From Pannonibacter sp. SL95 (lineage in GTDB: Bacteria; Pseudomonadota; Alphaproteobacteria; Rhizobiales; Stappiaceae): DNA of 64,000 bases. Within the stretch, counting starts at the first letter, position 1. Every line of letters begins with the position of its first letter. Below are positions 1 to 9,282 of this stretch, one piece after another. The notes under the pieces are model-generated. The model was not told the origin of the DNA. It did not search any database and worked only from the letters and a program-made list of their open reading frames with translations. The translations under genes and the position numbers were made by a program. The stretch lies in the NCBI RefSeq assembly GCF_026672425.1, contig NZ_JAPPRC010000004.1, positions 124,001 to 188,000 of the forward strand, in the 5' to 3' direction.

Positions 1-1199
1 GCGAGCGTACGCAGACGCAGAGCGTTCAGCTTGATGAAGCCGGCTGCATCCTTCTGGTCGTAGGCGCCCTGGTCGTCCTCGAACGTCACCAGCTTGTCGG
101 AGTAGAGCGACTTCGGGCTCTCGCGGCCGGTGACCATGACGTTGCCCTTGTAGAGCTTCAGGGTCACTTCGCCCTCGACATGCTCCTGGCTCTTGTCGAT
201 GAGAGCCTGCAGCATCTCGCGCTCCGGCGAGAACCAGAAGCCGTAATAGATCAACTCGGCATAGCGCGGCATGATCTCGTCCTTGAGATGCGCGGCGCCA
301 CGGTCCAGCGTGATCGATTCCATGGCCCGGTGGGCGGTGAGCAGGATGGTGCCGCCCGGGGTCTCGTAGACGCCACGGCTCTTCATGCCAACGAAACGGT
401 TCTCGACGAGATCAAGACGGCCGATGCCGTTGTCACGGCCATAGTCGTTGAGCTTGGCCAGCAGCGTTGCCGGCGACAGGCGTTCGCCGTTGATCGACAC
501 GGCGTCGCCGCGCTCGAAGCCGATCTTGATGACGGTGGCCTTATCCGGGGCAGCTTCCGGAGAGATCGTGCGCATGTGCACGTATTCCGGGGCTTCCATG
601 GCCGGATCTTCCAGCACCTTGCCCTCAGAGGACGAGTGCAGCAGGTTGGCATCCACGGAGAACGGAGCCTCGCCTTTCTTGTCCTTGGCCACCGGAATCT
701 GATGCTTCTCGGCGAAGTCCAGGAGGTCAGTGCGGCTCTTGAAGGTCCAGTCACGCCATGGCGCGATGATCTTGATGTCCGGGTTGAGCGCATAGGCCGA
801 CAGCTCGAAGCGAACCTGGTCGTTGCCCTTGCCGGTCGCACCATGGGCGATGGCATCGGCGCCGGTCTTCTTGGCAATCTCGATCAGATGCTTGGAAATC
901 AACGGACGGGCGATCGACGTACCCAGCAGGTAAACGCCTTCGTAGACGGCGTTGGCGCGGAACATCGGGAACACGAAGTCGCGGACGAATTCCTCGCGCA
1001 CGTCTTCGATGAAGATTTCCTTGATGCCAAGCATCTCGGCCTTCTTGCGGGCCGGTTCCAGTTCTTCGCCCTGGCCGAGGTCAGCGGTAAAGGTCACCAC
1101 TTCGGCGCCCAGCTCCGTCTGGAGCCACTTCAGAATGATGGAGGTGTCGAGGCCGCCGGAATAGGCAAGCACGACCTTCTTGATGTCGCCATGGGCCAT
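1..1199 (-). CDS. argG: Argininosuccinate synthase, lacking only the last few C-terminal codons
   Basis: Cytoplasmic enzyme that joins citrulline and aspartate with ATP to give argininosuccinate, the penultimate step of arginine synthesis. Reading on the minus strand from the ATG at 1199 gives a protein beginning [20 protein letters not shown]. It carries the PP-loop ATP-pyrophosphatase motif SGGLDTS at about residues 13-19, followed by the typical [17 protein letters not shown] stretch. About 399 codons lie in the window, ending at [17 protein letters not shown]. The family is about 400-410 residues, so only the extreme C terminus lies beyond base 1. The start is supported by direct agreement with the family N terminus. 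The gene is separated from divergent opgG by about 270 bp. Identification is firm. Confidence 0.96.
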   Translation of the reverse strand, partial: MAHGDIKKVVLAYSGGLDTSIILKWLQTELGAEVVTFTADLGQGEELEPARKKAEMLGIKEIFIEDVREEFVRDFVFPMFRANAVYEGVYLLGTSIARPLISKHLIEIAKKTGADAIAHGATGKGNDQVRFELSAYALNPDIKIIAPWRDWTFKSRTDLLDFAEKHQIPVAKDKKGEAPFSVDANLLHSSSEGKVLEDPAMEAPEYVHMRTISPEAAPDKATVIKIGFERGDAVSINGERLSPATLLAKLNDYGRDNGIGRLDLVENRFVGMKSRGVYETPGGTILLTAHRAMESITLDRGAAHLKDEIMPRYAELIYYGFWFSPEREMLQALIDKSQEHVEGEVTLKLYKGNVMVTGRESPKSLYSDKLVTFEDDQGAYDQKDAAGFIKLNALRLRTL

Positions 1200-1469
1200 G
1201 AGAAATGTCCGATGCTGTTCTGCGAGATGTTCCTGGCGTCCGGCGCAGTCTCCGGAAGCCCTCAAAAACCGGGGGCACTCTAGTCAGGACGGTGCGGGCT
1301 GGAAAGTCCCTTTTGTGAGACGGCTTCACCTTGTTCAAAAATGGCAGGTCCTGCAACGATTCTGCCGCTTGCGGGGTTCATGACGCAGTTGTATTTTCCG
1401 CCGCCGCCTTGTGGGGAGGCAGAACGTGCCCCCCTGCAGCTTCAGGCGCCTTTGCCACAAGGGTGACCC

Positions 1470-3026
1470 ATGCGTTTCATCGCTTCCTGCCTTCTTCTCC
1501 TTGGAATTCTCGCCGCCCCCGCCCTCCCCGCGGTCGCCGGCGACCTGTCCGCCAAGCGCGGCCCAGCCGAACCGTTCAGCTTCGACGCCGTGATCGATCA
1601 GGCAAAGGCACTGGGGTCCAAGCCCTATGTCGAGCCGCGCAGCCGCGCAGCCGAGACGCTGGAAAAGATCGACTTTGATGCGCACTGGAAGATCCGCTTC
1701 GATGCGGACGAGACCGTGAACATCTCGGACAAGGCTCCGGTCCAGTTCTTCCACCTCGGCCGCTACTTCAAGCAGCCGGTCAAGATCTACGAGGTCAACA
1801 GCGGTGTTGCCCGTGAGATCCTGTACGATCCGACCTATTTTTCCAGCCCGGACAACAGCCCGGCGCGTGATCTGCCGGCCGACATCGGCTTCGCCGGCTT
1901 CCGCATCATGCGCGGCAACCTGAAGACCGACTGGATCTCCTTCCTTGGCGCGTCCTACTTCCGCACGGACGGCCAGTCCAACCAGTACGGCCAGTCTGCC
2001 CGCGGCCTGGCACTGAACACCGGCATGTCGCAGCCGGAAGAGTTCCCGCGCTTCACCTCGTTCTGGCTGGCGCCGGGCGAGAATGCCGACGAAACCATGA
2101 TCCTCTACGCGCTGCTCGACAGCCCGAGCGTTGCTGGCGCCTACAAGATGACCATGCGCAATGCCGATGGCGAAGGTCAGACCATCGACATCGACAGCCG
2201 CCTGTTCTTCCGTGCCCCCGTCGAACGTCTTGGCATCGCTCCGCTGACCAGCATGTACTGGTACTCGGAGACCAACCGCTCGATGGGCCTCGACTGGCGT
2301 CCGGAGGTGCATGACACCGACGGCCTGTCCATCGTCATGGAAAACGGCGAGCAGATCTGGCGTCCGCTGAACAACCCGAAGGGCCTGCGCACCTCGACCT
2401 TCCAGGCGTCCAACCTGAAGGGCTTTGGCCTTGCACAGCGTGACCGCGCTTTCGTCAACTATGAAGACGATGGCGTGTTCTACGACAAGCGTCCGTCGGT
2501 CTGGATCGAGCCGCAGGCTCCGTTCGGTGAAGGCGCTGTCCAGCTGGTCGAAATCCCGACCGATGACGAGATCTACGACAACATCGTTGCCTACTTCCTG
2601 CCGAAGACCCTGCCGGTCGCCGGCGAAGAGCGGCGCTTTGCCTATCGCATGTACTGGAAGGACCACCATCCGCTTCCGGGCGTGGGTTCGCGCACCGTTG
2701 CAACCCGCGTCGGCCAGGGCGGTGTCCCGGGCCAGCCGCGCCCGGCAGACCAGATCAAGGTGTCCATCGACTTCGAAGGTCCGGCTCTCAAGGGCCTCGG
2801 CCAGGGCGATGGCGTGAAGCCGGTTGTGGAACTGTCGCGCGGCGAAGCCATCAACCCGTACCTGCTGCCGGTCGTCGGCACCGACCGCTGGCGCCTGATC
2901 TTCGACGCCAAGGTTGCCGATCACGACCCGATCGAGGCCCGCGTCTACCTGAAGAAGGGCGACGATGTGGTCAGCGAAACCTGGCTTGGCCAGATCACGC
3001 ATGAACTGGTTGCGCGCCTGCAGTAA
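1470..3026 (+). CDS. opgG: Periplasmic glucan biosynthesis protein OpgG/MdoG
   Basis: This 518-residue protein belongs to the OpgG/OpgD family, which acts in the periplasm on the backbone of osmoregulated periplasmic glucans. A cleavable signal peptide covers about residues 1-23 (hydrophobic LLLLGILAAPALPAVAG, cut after AVA). The mature part shows family hallmarks: FHLGRYFKQPVKIYEV, FAGFRIMRGN, FLGASYFR, the APLTSMYWYSETNR-like segment, and a C-terminal immunoglobulin-like region. Length matches the family (about 510-530). OpgG and its paralogue OpgD are hard to tell apart by eye. The absence of a twin-arginine motif favours OpgG, because OpgD is usually Tat-exported. No opgH glucosyltransferase adjoins it. 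A strong terminator lies downstream at 3268. Confidence 0.9.
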   Translation: MRFIASCLLLLGILAAPALPAVAGDLSAKRGPAEPFSFDAVIDQAKALGSKPYVEPRSRAAETLEKIDFDAHWKIRFDADETVNISDKAPVQFFHLGRYFKQPVKIYEVNSGVAREILYDPTYFSSPDNSPARDLPADIGFAGFRIMRGNLKTDWISFLGASYFRTDGQSNQYGQSARGLALNTGMSQPEEFPRFTSFWLAPGENADETMILYALLDSPSVAGAYKMTMRNADGEGQTIDIDSRLFFRAPVERLGIAPLTSMYWYSETNRSMGLDWRPEVHDTDGLSIVMENGEQIWRPLNNPKGLRTSTFQASNLKGFGLAQRDRAFVNYEDDGVFYDKRPSVWIEPQAPFGEGAVQLVEIPTDDEIYDNIVAYFLPKTLPVAGEERRFAYRMYWKDHHPLPGVGSRTVATRVGQGGVPGQPRPADQIKVSIDFEGPALKGLGQGDGVKPVVELSRGEAINPYLLPVVGTDRWRLIFDAKVADHDPIEARVYLKKGDDVVSETWLGQITHELVARLQ

Positions 3027-3113
3027 GCTGCAAGCCTGTCAGATCCAGACAACAAAACGAGGGTCGGCCAAACGGCGGGCCTGAGCTTGATGGCAAGCCT
3101 CGACCTCTCCGAA

Positions 3114-3241
3114 GTCATCCCGGCCAAGCGTAGCGCCGAGCCGGGACCGGAGAGGCGAGGTCTTTATACTTCAATTAGCCAACCCGGGAGAGACCTAGGC
3201 TCTCCGGTCCCGGATCTCCGCTTCGCTGCGTCCGGGATGAC
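3114..3241. repeat. Pair of inverted REP-like palindromic units (BIME-like)
   Basis: Two units of about 41 bases face each other: 3114-3154 on the plus strand and 3200-3241 as its imperfect reverse complement. Both begin GTCATCCCGG and end CCGGGACCGGAGAG. The middles differ (CCAAGCGTAGCGCCGAG against ACGCAGCGAAGCGGAGAT). Each unit can fold alone, and the pair can fold into one long hairpin. A third unit with the same core lies at 21859-21898. The arrangement resembles the REP/BIME elements dispersed between bacterial genes. It lies downstream of opgG and before its terminator. Confidence 0.75.
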
Positions 3242-3267
3242 GATAAAGGGTTTGCCAACAGTCTGGA

Positions 3268-3293
3268 GGGCCGGCCAACGCCGGCCCTTTTTT
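3268..3293 (+). terminator. Rho-independent terminator of opgG
   Basis: GGGCCGGC (3268-3275), loop CAAC, GCCGGCCC (3280-3287), then a run of six T. The T tract on the plus strand only fits termination of opgG transcription, ahead of the convergent TetR gene. Confidence 0.85.
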
Positions 3294-3307
3294 GTTTCCG
3301 GAGCGTC

Positions 3308-3913
3308 TCAGGCAAATGCCTTGATCAACAGGGATACGGCGTCATCGACGATGGCTTGCATCGTTTCGCGGTCAGGCGCGCCGCCCGTCATGAGGTAGGG
3401 GTAGAACCCGCGCGCCTTGATCAGGCCCATGAACTGGGTCGCAGCAAGCTCTGGCGTGCCCTGTGTGAGCGCGCCTTCGGCATAGGCGGCATCCATGAAC
3501 GCGCCAAAGGCGCGCATCTTGTCGACCTGCTGGGCAAACTCGGCCGCGAGCGCCGGATGACGGATGGTTTCGCCCATCAGCATCCGCGCCATGCGCATGA
3601 AACAGGGATCGATGAGGAGATTTCCTTCGGCCCAGCCGAGACGCAACAGCTGCGTCCGGAAGTCTTCACCCGGAACATAAACCACATCAAGCGCGGCCAG
3701 CATGCGGTCCGTCAGACAGTCGATAATGGCCCGGAACAGCACATCTTTGCTGGCGAAGTGATTGTAGACCGTGCGCTTGGACACGGCGGCACGATCGGAG
3801 ATGCGGTCCATGCTGGCCCCGGCAAATCCCCGTTCCTGAAACTCAGCAATCGCTGCCTCAATGATCTGTTTGCGCTTCTGGTCGCTGACAGAAAGGCCCT
3901 GACTTTCGCTCAT
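3308..3913 (-). CDS. TetR/AcrR-family transcriptional regulator
   Basis: This 201-residue DNA-binding repressor has an N-terminal TetR helix-turn-helix at about residues 35-54 (MDRISDRAAVSKRTVYNHF), typical of AcrR/AefR-type regulators. The all-helical C-terminal ligand domain follows. It is divergent from the molybdenum hydroxylase genes at 4038-6691. The 124-bp gap holds two inverted repeats built from TGTAAACT half-sites (see 3943-4003). The arrangement suggests that it represses both itself and the hydroxylase operon and is released by a substrate-like ligand. That role is inferred from context. The ligand cannot be read from sequence. Confidence 0.88.
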   Translation of the reverse strand: MSESQGLSVSDQKRKQIIEAAIAEFQERGFAGASMDRISDRAAVSKRTVYNHFASKDVLFRAIIDCLTDRMLAALDVVYVPGEDFRTQLLRLGWAEGNLLIDPCFMRMARMLMGETIRHPALAAEFAQQVDKMRAFGAFMDAAYAEGALTQGTPELAATQFMGLIKARGFYPYLMTGGAPDRETMQAIVDDAVSLLIKAFA

Positions 3914-3942
3914 GGGGCTTTGATCTCAAAAAACGCTCCCTA

Positions 3943-4003
3943 TGTAAACTCGGGAGTTTACAGATCGCGCAAGGCGGATGTAAACTGCACCGTGTAGTTT
4001 ACT
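3943..4003. promoter_or_regulatory. Two TGTAAACT palindromes, probable TetR operators
   Basis: Site 1 is TGTAAACT-CGGG-AGTTTACA (3943-3962), a perfect 8-bp inverted repeat with a 4-base spacer. Site 2 has TGTAAACT (3979-3986) and AGTTTACT (3996-4003) with a 9-base spacer. Both lie between the divergent TetR gene and the (2Fe-2S) subunit gene, where promoters for both must be. The shared half-site argues for one protein binding both. Assignment to the adjacent TetR protein is inference. Confidence 0.7.
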
Positions 4004-4037
4004 CCTTCAGCCAGGTTTTAGCCACGGGAGACGTGAC

Positions 4038-4499
4038 ATGGCAACTTCCCTCACCTTGAACGGGGAGGCGCGCGTTATTGACGCGGATCCTCAGACGCCC
4101 CTTCTCTGGATTCTGCGCGACACGCTCGGTCTCACTGGTACAAAATTTGGCTGCGGCGTTGCCCAGTGCGGTGCCTGCACCGTTCATCTCGACGGCACCC
4201 CGGTCCGCTCCTGCCAGACCGTCCTCGGTGACGCGGAAGGCGCCAGCATCACGACCATCGAAGGCATTGAATCGCCGGCTGCGGCCGCCATTCGCGCGGC
4301 CTGGACGGAACTCGACGTACCGCAATGCGGTTATTGCCAGTCGGGCCAGATCATGGCAGCGACGGCGCTCCTGACTGAAACACCGAAGCCGACGGATGCA
4401 GACATCGACGCGGCCATGGACGGAAACGTCTGCCGCTGCGCCACCTACGCCCGCATCCGCTCCGCCATCCACCTTGCCGCCGAAAAGATGGAGGGCTGA
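4038..4499 (+). CDS. (2Fe-2S) subunit of a molybdenum hydroxylase (isoquinoline 1-oxidoreductase alpha-like)
   Basis: This 153-residue electron-transfer subunit of the xanthine oxidase family resembles IorA and bacterial aldehyde oxidoreductase small subunits. The plant-ferredoxin-like cluster is bound by C39, C44, C47 and C59 ([14 protein letters not shown]). The second cluster is bound by C97, C100, C132 and C134 ([11 protein letters not shown] and NVCRC). Length is typical. The stop codon lies two bases before the start of the large subunit at 4502, so the two are co-transcribed and probably form a heterodimer. No FAD subunit is present, as in the IorAB type. There is no signal peptide, so export would depend on the Tat signal of the partner subunit. 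Confidence 0.92.
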   Translation: MATSLTLNGEARVIDADPQTPLLWILRDTLGLTGTKFGCGVAQCGACTVHLDGTPVRSCQTVLGDAEGASITTIEGIESPAAAAIRAAWTELDVPQCGYCQSGQIMAATALLTETPKPTDADIDAAMDGNVCRCATYARIRSAIHLAAEKMEG

Positions 4500-4501
4500 C
4501 A

Positions 4502-6691
4502 ATGCTGCATCATCTCACCCAGCCGATTGCGGCAGCCGCTCCCAGCCGGCGCACATTCCTCAAGCTGACCGCAGGCGCGGCCGGCGGCCTGCTGCTGGCG
4601 CTGCGCCTTCCGGGCCAGCAGGCCCTGGCGGCTGCCGGCGACAGTTTCGCCCAGCCGTTCGTGCATATCCGCGCGGACAACACGATTCTTGTCCTGTCCA
4701 AGCACCTCGACAAGGGGCAGGGCATCGCCACGGGTCTGGCGACGCTGGTCGCAGAGGAACTGGATGCCGCCTGGGAACAGGTCAGCGTCGAGTTTGCCCC
4801 CGCGAATGCCGAACTCTACAAGAACCTGTTCTTCGGCATGCAGGGAACCGGCGGCTCGACGGCCATGGCCAATTCGTTCCAGCAGTACCGGCAGGCCGGT
4901 GCAACCGCCCGTGCGATGCTCGTCTCAGCCGCAGCAAAGGCGTGGAGCGTCCCTGCCGCGGAAATCAAGGTATCCGCGGGTACTCTGTCGCACGCCTCCG
5001 GCAAGACAGCTACATTCGGCGAGATGGCCGGTGCGGCAGCAGCCGAGGCAATTCCGCAGGACGTGACACTGAAGACCCCCGACCAGTGGGTTTACATCGG
5101 CAAGTCGTTCCCCCGGGTCGACACCAAGGCCAAGACCCGCGGGGCAGCCGGGGCATATGGCATGGACCAGCGCTTCGACAACATGCTGGTTGCCGTCCTT
5201 GCCCGCCCGCCGCGCTTCGGTTCGACCGTTGCCACCGTCGATGATGCGGCAGCGCGCGCCCTTCCCGGTGTGGTCGATGTCATCACGGTCCCCTCTGGCG
5301 TAGCGGTGCTGGCAACCGGAACCTGGGCGGCGATGCAGGGCCGCGATGCCCTGACCATCACCTGGGACGACAGCGCAGCCGAGATGCGCTCCACCGACGC
5401 CATGGAAGCCGAGCTGGCCGATCTCGTCGCAAAGCCAGGCCTGAAGGCCCACGGCCATGGCGATGCCGCCGCGGCCATGGCGAAGGCTGCCCGGGTCATC
5501 GAGGCGGACTACCAGTTCCCCTACCTCGCGCACGCTCCGATGGAACCGCTCGACATCACCGTCCTGTTTGACGGATCGAGCGCGACGTTCTGGACCGGAT
5601 CCCAGTTCCAGACCATCGACCAGATGGTTGCCGGCCAGGTGCTGGGCCTCACCCCGGACAAGGTTGCGATCAACACCCTGTGGGCGGGTGGATCCTTTGG
5701 CCGCCGCGCTCAGCCGGACAGCCACTACTTCGTCGAGGCGGCACTGATCGCCAAGACACGCCTGGCCGCCGGTCATGCGCCGCAGCACATCAAGGTTGTG
5801 TGGACCCGCGAGGATGACATCCGCGGCGGGTACTATCGCCCGATGATGCGGCACAGGGTTCGCGCAGGGCTTGATGCCAACGGAAACCTTCTGGCCTGGG
5901 AACACCGGATCGCCGGCAAGTCGATCATGATCGGCACGGCAATGGAGGCCTTCGTCGTCAAGAACGGCATCGACGAGACCATGGTCGAGGGGGTTTCAAA
6001 TACCACCTATGCCCTTCCGGCCTTTGCGCTGGAAGTACACGCAACCAAGACGCCGATTCCGGTTCTTTGGTGGCGGTCGGTCGGCCATACCCACACGGCC
6101 TATGTGATGGAAACGATGATCGACCGGCTGGCCAAGGAGGCGGGACAAGATCCCGTTGCCTATCGCGAAACACTCCTGAAGGACGATCCGCGCAAGCTCG
6201 GCGTGCTCAAGCTCGCCGCAGAAAAGGCCGGATGGGGCGCTGCATTGCCGGAGGGCAGATACCGCGGCGTCGCCGTACACACGTCCTTCAACAGCCACGT
6301 TGCGGAAATTGCGGAAATCTCGTTCCGCGAGGACGGCACCGTGAAGGTGGAAAAGGTCGTCTGCGCCGTCGATTGCGGCATTCCCGTCAATCCGGACGCG
6401 ATCCGAGCACAGGTCGAGGGTGCGATCGGCTATGGCCTCGGGGCGATCCTGCGCAACGAGATCACCTTCACCGACGGTGAGGTCGACCAGGCGAACTTTG
6501 ATACCTACCAGCCGCTGCGGATGACCGACATGCCGCTGATCGAGGTTCACATCGTGGCCTCGGCAGAAGCCCCGACCGGTATCGGTGAACCAGGAACGCC
6601 GCCCATCGGACCGGCCGTTGCAAATGCGATTGCGGCAGCCAAAGGAGAATGGGCTGCAACCTTGCCGTTGTCTCGCAGCGGGCTCGCCTGA
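4502..6691 (+). CDS. Molybdopterin-binding subunit of a Tat-exported molybdenum hydroxylase (isoquinoline 1-oxidoreductase beta-like)
   Basis: This 729-residue large subunit of the IorB/AorB type hydroxylates an aldehyde or N-heterocycle with water-derived oxygen. A twin-arginine signal lies at residues 15-21 (SRRTFLK), followed by a hydrophobic stretch ending near ALAA, so the folded enzyme should be periplasmic. Family motifs include [10 protein letters not shown] for cofactor binding, [15 protein letters not shown], and the C-terminal [18 protein letters not shown], which carries the catalytic glutamate. It begins two bases after the iron-sulfur subunit and ends before a clear terminator. 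Substrate cannot be assigned. The family ranges over isoquinoline, nicotinate and aldehydes. No cofactor-insertion (XdhC-like) gene lies beside it. Confidence 0.9.
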   Translation: MLHHLTQPIAAAAPSRRTFLKLTAGAAGGLLLALRLPGQQALAAAGDSFAQPFVHIRADNTILVLSKHLDKGQGIATGLATLVAEELDAAWEQVSVEFAPANAELYKNLFFGMQGTGGSTAMANSFQQYRQAGATARAMLVSAAAKAWSVPAAEIKVSAGTLSHASGKTATFGEMAGAAAAEAIPQDVTLKTPDQWVYIGKSFPRVDTKAKTRGAAGAYGMDQRFDNMLVAVLARPPRFGSTVATVDDAAARALPGVVDVITVPSGVAVLATGTWAAMQGRDALTITWDDSAAEMRSTDAMEAELADLVAKPGLKAHGHGDAAAAMAKAARVIEADYQFPYLAHAPMEPLDITVLFDGSSATFWTGSQFQTIDQMVAGQVLGLTPDKVAINTLWAGGSFGRRAQPDSHYFVEAALIAKTRLAAGHAPQHIKVVWTREDDIRGGYYRPMMRHRVRAGLDANGNLLAWEHRIAGKSIMIGTAMEAFVVKNGIDETMVEGVSNTTYALPAFALEVHATKTPIPVLWWRSVGHTHTAYVMETMIDRLAKEAGQDPVAYRETLLKDDPRKLGVLKLAAEKAGWGAALPEGRYRGVAVHTSFNSHVAEIAEISFREDGTVKVEKVVCAVDCGIPVNPDAIRAQVEGAIGYGLGAILRNEITFTDGEVDQANFDTYQPLRMTDMPLIEVHIVASAEAPTGIGEPGTPPIGPAVANAIAAAKGEWAATLPLSRSGLA

Positions 6692-6720
6692 CATCCGGCA
6701 TCCTGCCAGCCTGACATTAG

Positions 6721-6745
6721 AAGGCCGCCATCTGGCGGCCTTTTT
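6721..6745 (+). terminator. Rho-independent terminator of the hydroxylase operon
   Basis: Stem GGCCGCC (6723-6729), loop ATCT, GGCGGCC (6734-6740), followed by five T. The A pair before the stem extends it. Confidence 0.85.
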
Positions 6746-7066
6746 CTGTTTGATCACGCTGCACCGGGCGCCGAGCGAAACCACATCGCGTCCGAAGAAA
6801 TAACAGCTGACGAATATCAACCACAACCCAAGGAAGTGACGCTGGCGAAACAAGCAGACACATCTGTAACGCTACAAAGGAATAAGCACCAAGCAGAAAG
6901 CAAAATTTTTGTTTACTTAAATTGCATTTTCAAAGCCAAACAGAAAAACGAACGGATCGAATCTTCCCCAACGCGAGAAAAGGAAAATGACTTTAGATGT
7001 TTTTTAAACGAGCCGGCGCTTAGTTGACTCATTAGCCGACCTGTTGAGTAGGCTTGGAGGACTGAA
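6746..7066. other. Intergenic region with A-rich leader upstream of a chemoreceptor
   Basis: No convincing gene. Bases 6840-7020 are clearly richer in A and T than the surroundings (for example CAAAATTTTTGTTTACTTAAATT near 6900-6922). A small open frame at 6836-7027 has no family resemblance and no good ribosome site. The stretch probably holds the promoter of the chemoreceptor that starts at 7067, whose ribosome site is TTGGAGGACTGAA. Confidence 0.5.
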
Positions 7067-9208
7067 ATGGCATTGTCCCTTGCTCGCCTAAGCGTACGCA
7101 TCCCCGCGGCACTCGTCGGATGTGCATTGATGACCGGAGCCCTGATCGGGCTTCTGTCTTACACGAGCAGTTCCGACGAGCTGCTCCACGATGCGGAGAC
7201 CAAGCTTGAGGCACTGGCAGAAGCCCGCAAGGCCGAGCTGGATCAATATCTTGGCAGCATCGTTGAAGATCTTTCCGTCATCGGCCGCAGCCCGATGATC
7301 GCAGAAGCCCTGACGGCTTATGATGGCGCGTGGCAACAGATTGGTCCGAACGCCGGTACCGACCTGCAAAAAGCCTACATCCATGAAAATCCGAATCCGA
7401 TCGGACAAAAAGATGCTCTGATGAGCGCCGGCAGCAGCGTGTATGATACTGTGCATGGCACCTATCATCCGTGGCTCCGCGACTTCCTGAAAACCCGCGG
7501 CTACTACGACATCTTCCTGTTCAACCAGTCAGGTGACCTTGTCTACACCGTCTTCAAGGAACTCGACTTCGCCACGAACCTCAATGGTGGTCAGTGGAAG
7601 GACAGTGATCTCGGCAAGGCCTTCCGGGCTGCGTCGAGCGCTCCGGCCGGGTCGGCAAGTTTCTTCGATTTCCAGGCCTATGCACCCAGCAATGGGGCTC
7701 AGGCGAGCTTCATTGCCACGCCCGTGTTCCGGAACGGCGAGCGCATCGGCGTCCTTGCGTTCCAGATGCCGGTCGATCGCCTGAACTCGATCATGGGACA
7801 GACTAGCGGCCTTGGCGAAACCGGCGAGACCGTCCTGCTGGGGAACGACGGGCGCTTCCGGGCTGATTCGGCAAAGACGCCTGATGTGAATGACATCCAG
7901 ACGACTGAGCTCAAGGGAGACCTCGTAGCCGCAGGCATTGGAGGCAAGAACGAGACTGGCGAAGTTACCGGCTATCGCGATACAACCTTTGTCGCTGCTG
8001 TCCTGCCTATGGAATTCCTCGGAACTCGCTGGACGGTAGTGGCCATCCAGGATCATGACGAAGTCACCGCGCCGGCCCGGGCACTCCGCAACGCCATCCT
8101 GCTGATCTTCTGCGGCGCCGCTGTCGTCGTGACACTTGTCGGCCTGTTCATCGCACGCGGCATCATTCGGCCGATCCAGGGCCTTGTCCAAGATGCGAGG
8201 GACCTTGCCGGAGGCAATGTCGATGTTGCCTTCACCGCTGCAAGCCGCAAGGACGAGATTGGTGACATCGCACAAGCGATTGCCGGGTTCCGGGATACGG
8301 TCGCGGAGCAGGCTCGCCTCGCCGCTGCCGAAGCCCGCGAGCAGGAAGAACGGATGGCACGCCAGAAGCGCATCGAAGATTTGCTCGACCAGTTCCGTTT
8401 CCAGTCCGAGGAGGTCCTCGGCTCGGTGTCGGCAAACATGGAGCAGATGCAGACAACGGCGCGGAACCTGATCCGGATCTCGACGTCAGCCGCCGAAACT
8501 GCCGGAAGCGCATCCCATGCAACCACGACGGCGTCCGAAAACGTCCAGCTGGTCGCGTCCGCTGCGGAGGAACTTTCGGCATCGATCACGGAGATCGGCG
8601 GCCGCGTCAACGAGACAACCATGGTCATTCGTGACGCGACGCAGCAGGCGACCGAAAGCAACGAGAAGATGACCAACCTCGCCACGGCCGCACAGCGGAT
8701 TGGTGAAGTTGTTGATCTCATCCGCGCGATCGCCGAGCAGACCAACCTCCTGGCGCTGAACGCCACCATCGAAGCCGCACGTGCAGGCGAAGCTGGACGC
8801 GGCTTTGCCGTGGTGGCAGCAGAGGTCAAGGAACTTGCCAACCAGACCTCCAAGGCCACTGAAGAGATCAGCGGCCAGGTATCGGAGATCCAGCCCTGGA
8901 CCGGCGACGCGGTTCGCGCCATCAGCGGCATCGCCGAAATCATGGACAAGGCCAATCAGTACACGAACTCGATTGCCGCCGCTGTGCAGCAGCAGGACGC
9001 AGCAACGCGGGAAATCAGCCGCAGCGCCAGCGACACCTCAGCAAGCACCGTGGCAGCGGCCCGCAACATGGGTGAGGTCACGGGCTCCGTTGCCGAAACC
9101 AGAACCTGTGCCAACGAAGTCGACACGGCCTCCAGCTCTGTGGCCGGTCGCGTAACTGAACTGGGATCACTGGTCAGTTCGTTCCTGCGCAACGTCGCAG
9201 CTGCTTGA
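7067..9208 (+). CDS. Methyl-accepting chemotaxis protein with a large periplasmic Cache sensor
   Basis: This 713-residue inner-membrane chemoreceptor controls CheA/CheW signalling. In order: a short cytoplasmic tail and first membrane helix (about residues 10-32), a long periplasmic double-Cache-like region to about 335, a second membrane helix near 340-362 ([19 protein letters not shown]), a HAMP domain, and the signalling coiled coil. The hairpin tip shows the invariant [20 protein letters not shown] and [15 protein letters not shown]. The sensor shares a layout with the PilZ-tailed receptor at 48591 (xHPWLRD/FHPVFRR and [15 protein letters not shown]/[14 protein letters not shown]), so the two look like paralogues. 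No C-terminal CheR-binding pentapeptide is seen. The gene stands alone and ends at a bidirectional terminator. Ligand unknown. Confidence 0.93.
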   Translation: MALSLARLSVRIPAALVGCALMTGALIGLLSYTSSSDELLHDAETKLEALAEARKAELDQYLGSIVEDLSVIGRSPMIAEALTAYDGAWQQIGPNAGTDLQKAYIHENPNPIGQKDALMSAGSSVYDTVHGTYHPWLRDFLKTRGYYDIFLFNQSGDLVYTVFKELDFATNLNGGQWKDSDLGKAFRAASSAPAGSASFFDFQAYAPSNGAQASFIATPVFRNGERIGVLAFQMPVDRLNSIMGQTSGLGETGETVLLGNDGRFRADSAKTPDVNDIQTTELKGDLVAAGIGGKNETGEVTGYRDTTFVAAVLPMEFLGTRWTVVAIQDHDEVTAPARALRNAILLIFCGAAVVVTLVGLFIARGIIRPIQGLVQDARDLAGGNVDVAFTAASRKDEIGDIAQAIAGFRDTVAEQARLAAAEAREQEERMARQKRIEDLLDQFRFQSEEVLGSVSANMEQMQTTARNLIRISTSAAETAGSASHATTTASENVQLVASAAEELSASITEIGGRVNETTMVIRDATQQATESNEKMTNLATAAQRIGEVVDLIRAIAEQTNLLALNATIEAARAGEAGRGFAVVAAEVKELANQTSKATEEISGQVSEIQPWTGDAVRAISGIAEIMDKANQYTNSIAAAVQQQDAATREISRSASDTSASTVAAARNMGEVTGSVAETRTCANEVDTASSSVAGRVTELGSLVSSFLRNVAAA

Positions 9209-9229
9209 TAAACTTGCCCCATCACCAAC

Positions 9230-9262
9230 AAAAAAAGCCGGCGCACTGCGCCGGCTTTTCGT
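9230..9262. terminator. Bidirectional terminator between the chemoreceptor and rlmN
   Basis: AGCCGGCGC (9236-9244), loop ACT, GCGCCGGCT (9248-9256). A run of A precedes the stem and TTTT follows it, so the hairpin can end transcription from both convergent genes. Confidence 0.82.
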
Positions 9263-9282
9263 TTTGGTGGAACGGCAGCTGA

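Noticed and set aside
1335-3002. 555-codon minus-strand frame opposite opgG
   Set aside because: Antisense shadow of a well-supported gene with signal peptide and terminator.
6836-7027. 63-codon frame in the AT-rich leader before the first chemoreceptor
   Set aside because: Composition alone keeps it open. No ribosome site or family resemblance.
7067-9208. Possible frameshift or damage in the first chemoreceptor, where QPWTGDAV departs from the usual hairpin sequence
   Set aside because: The frame stays open and family similarity resumes at once, so this is substitution only.
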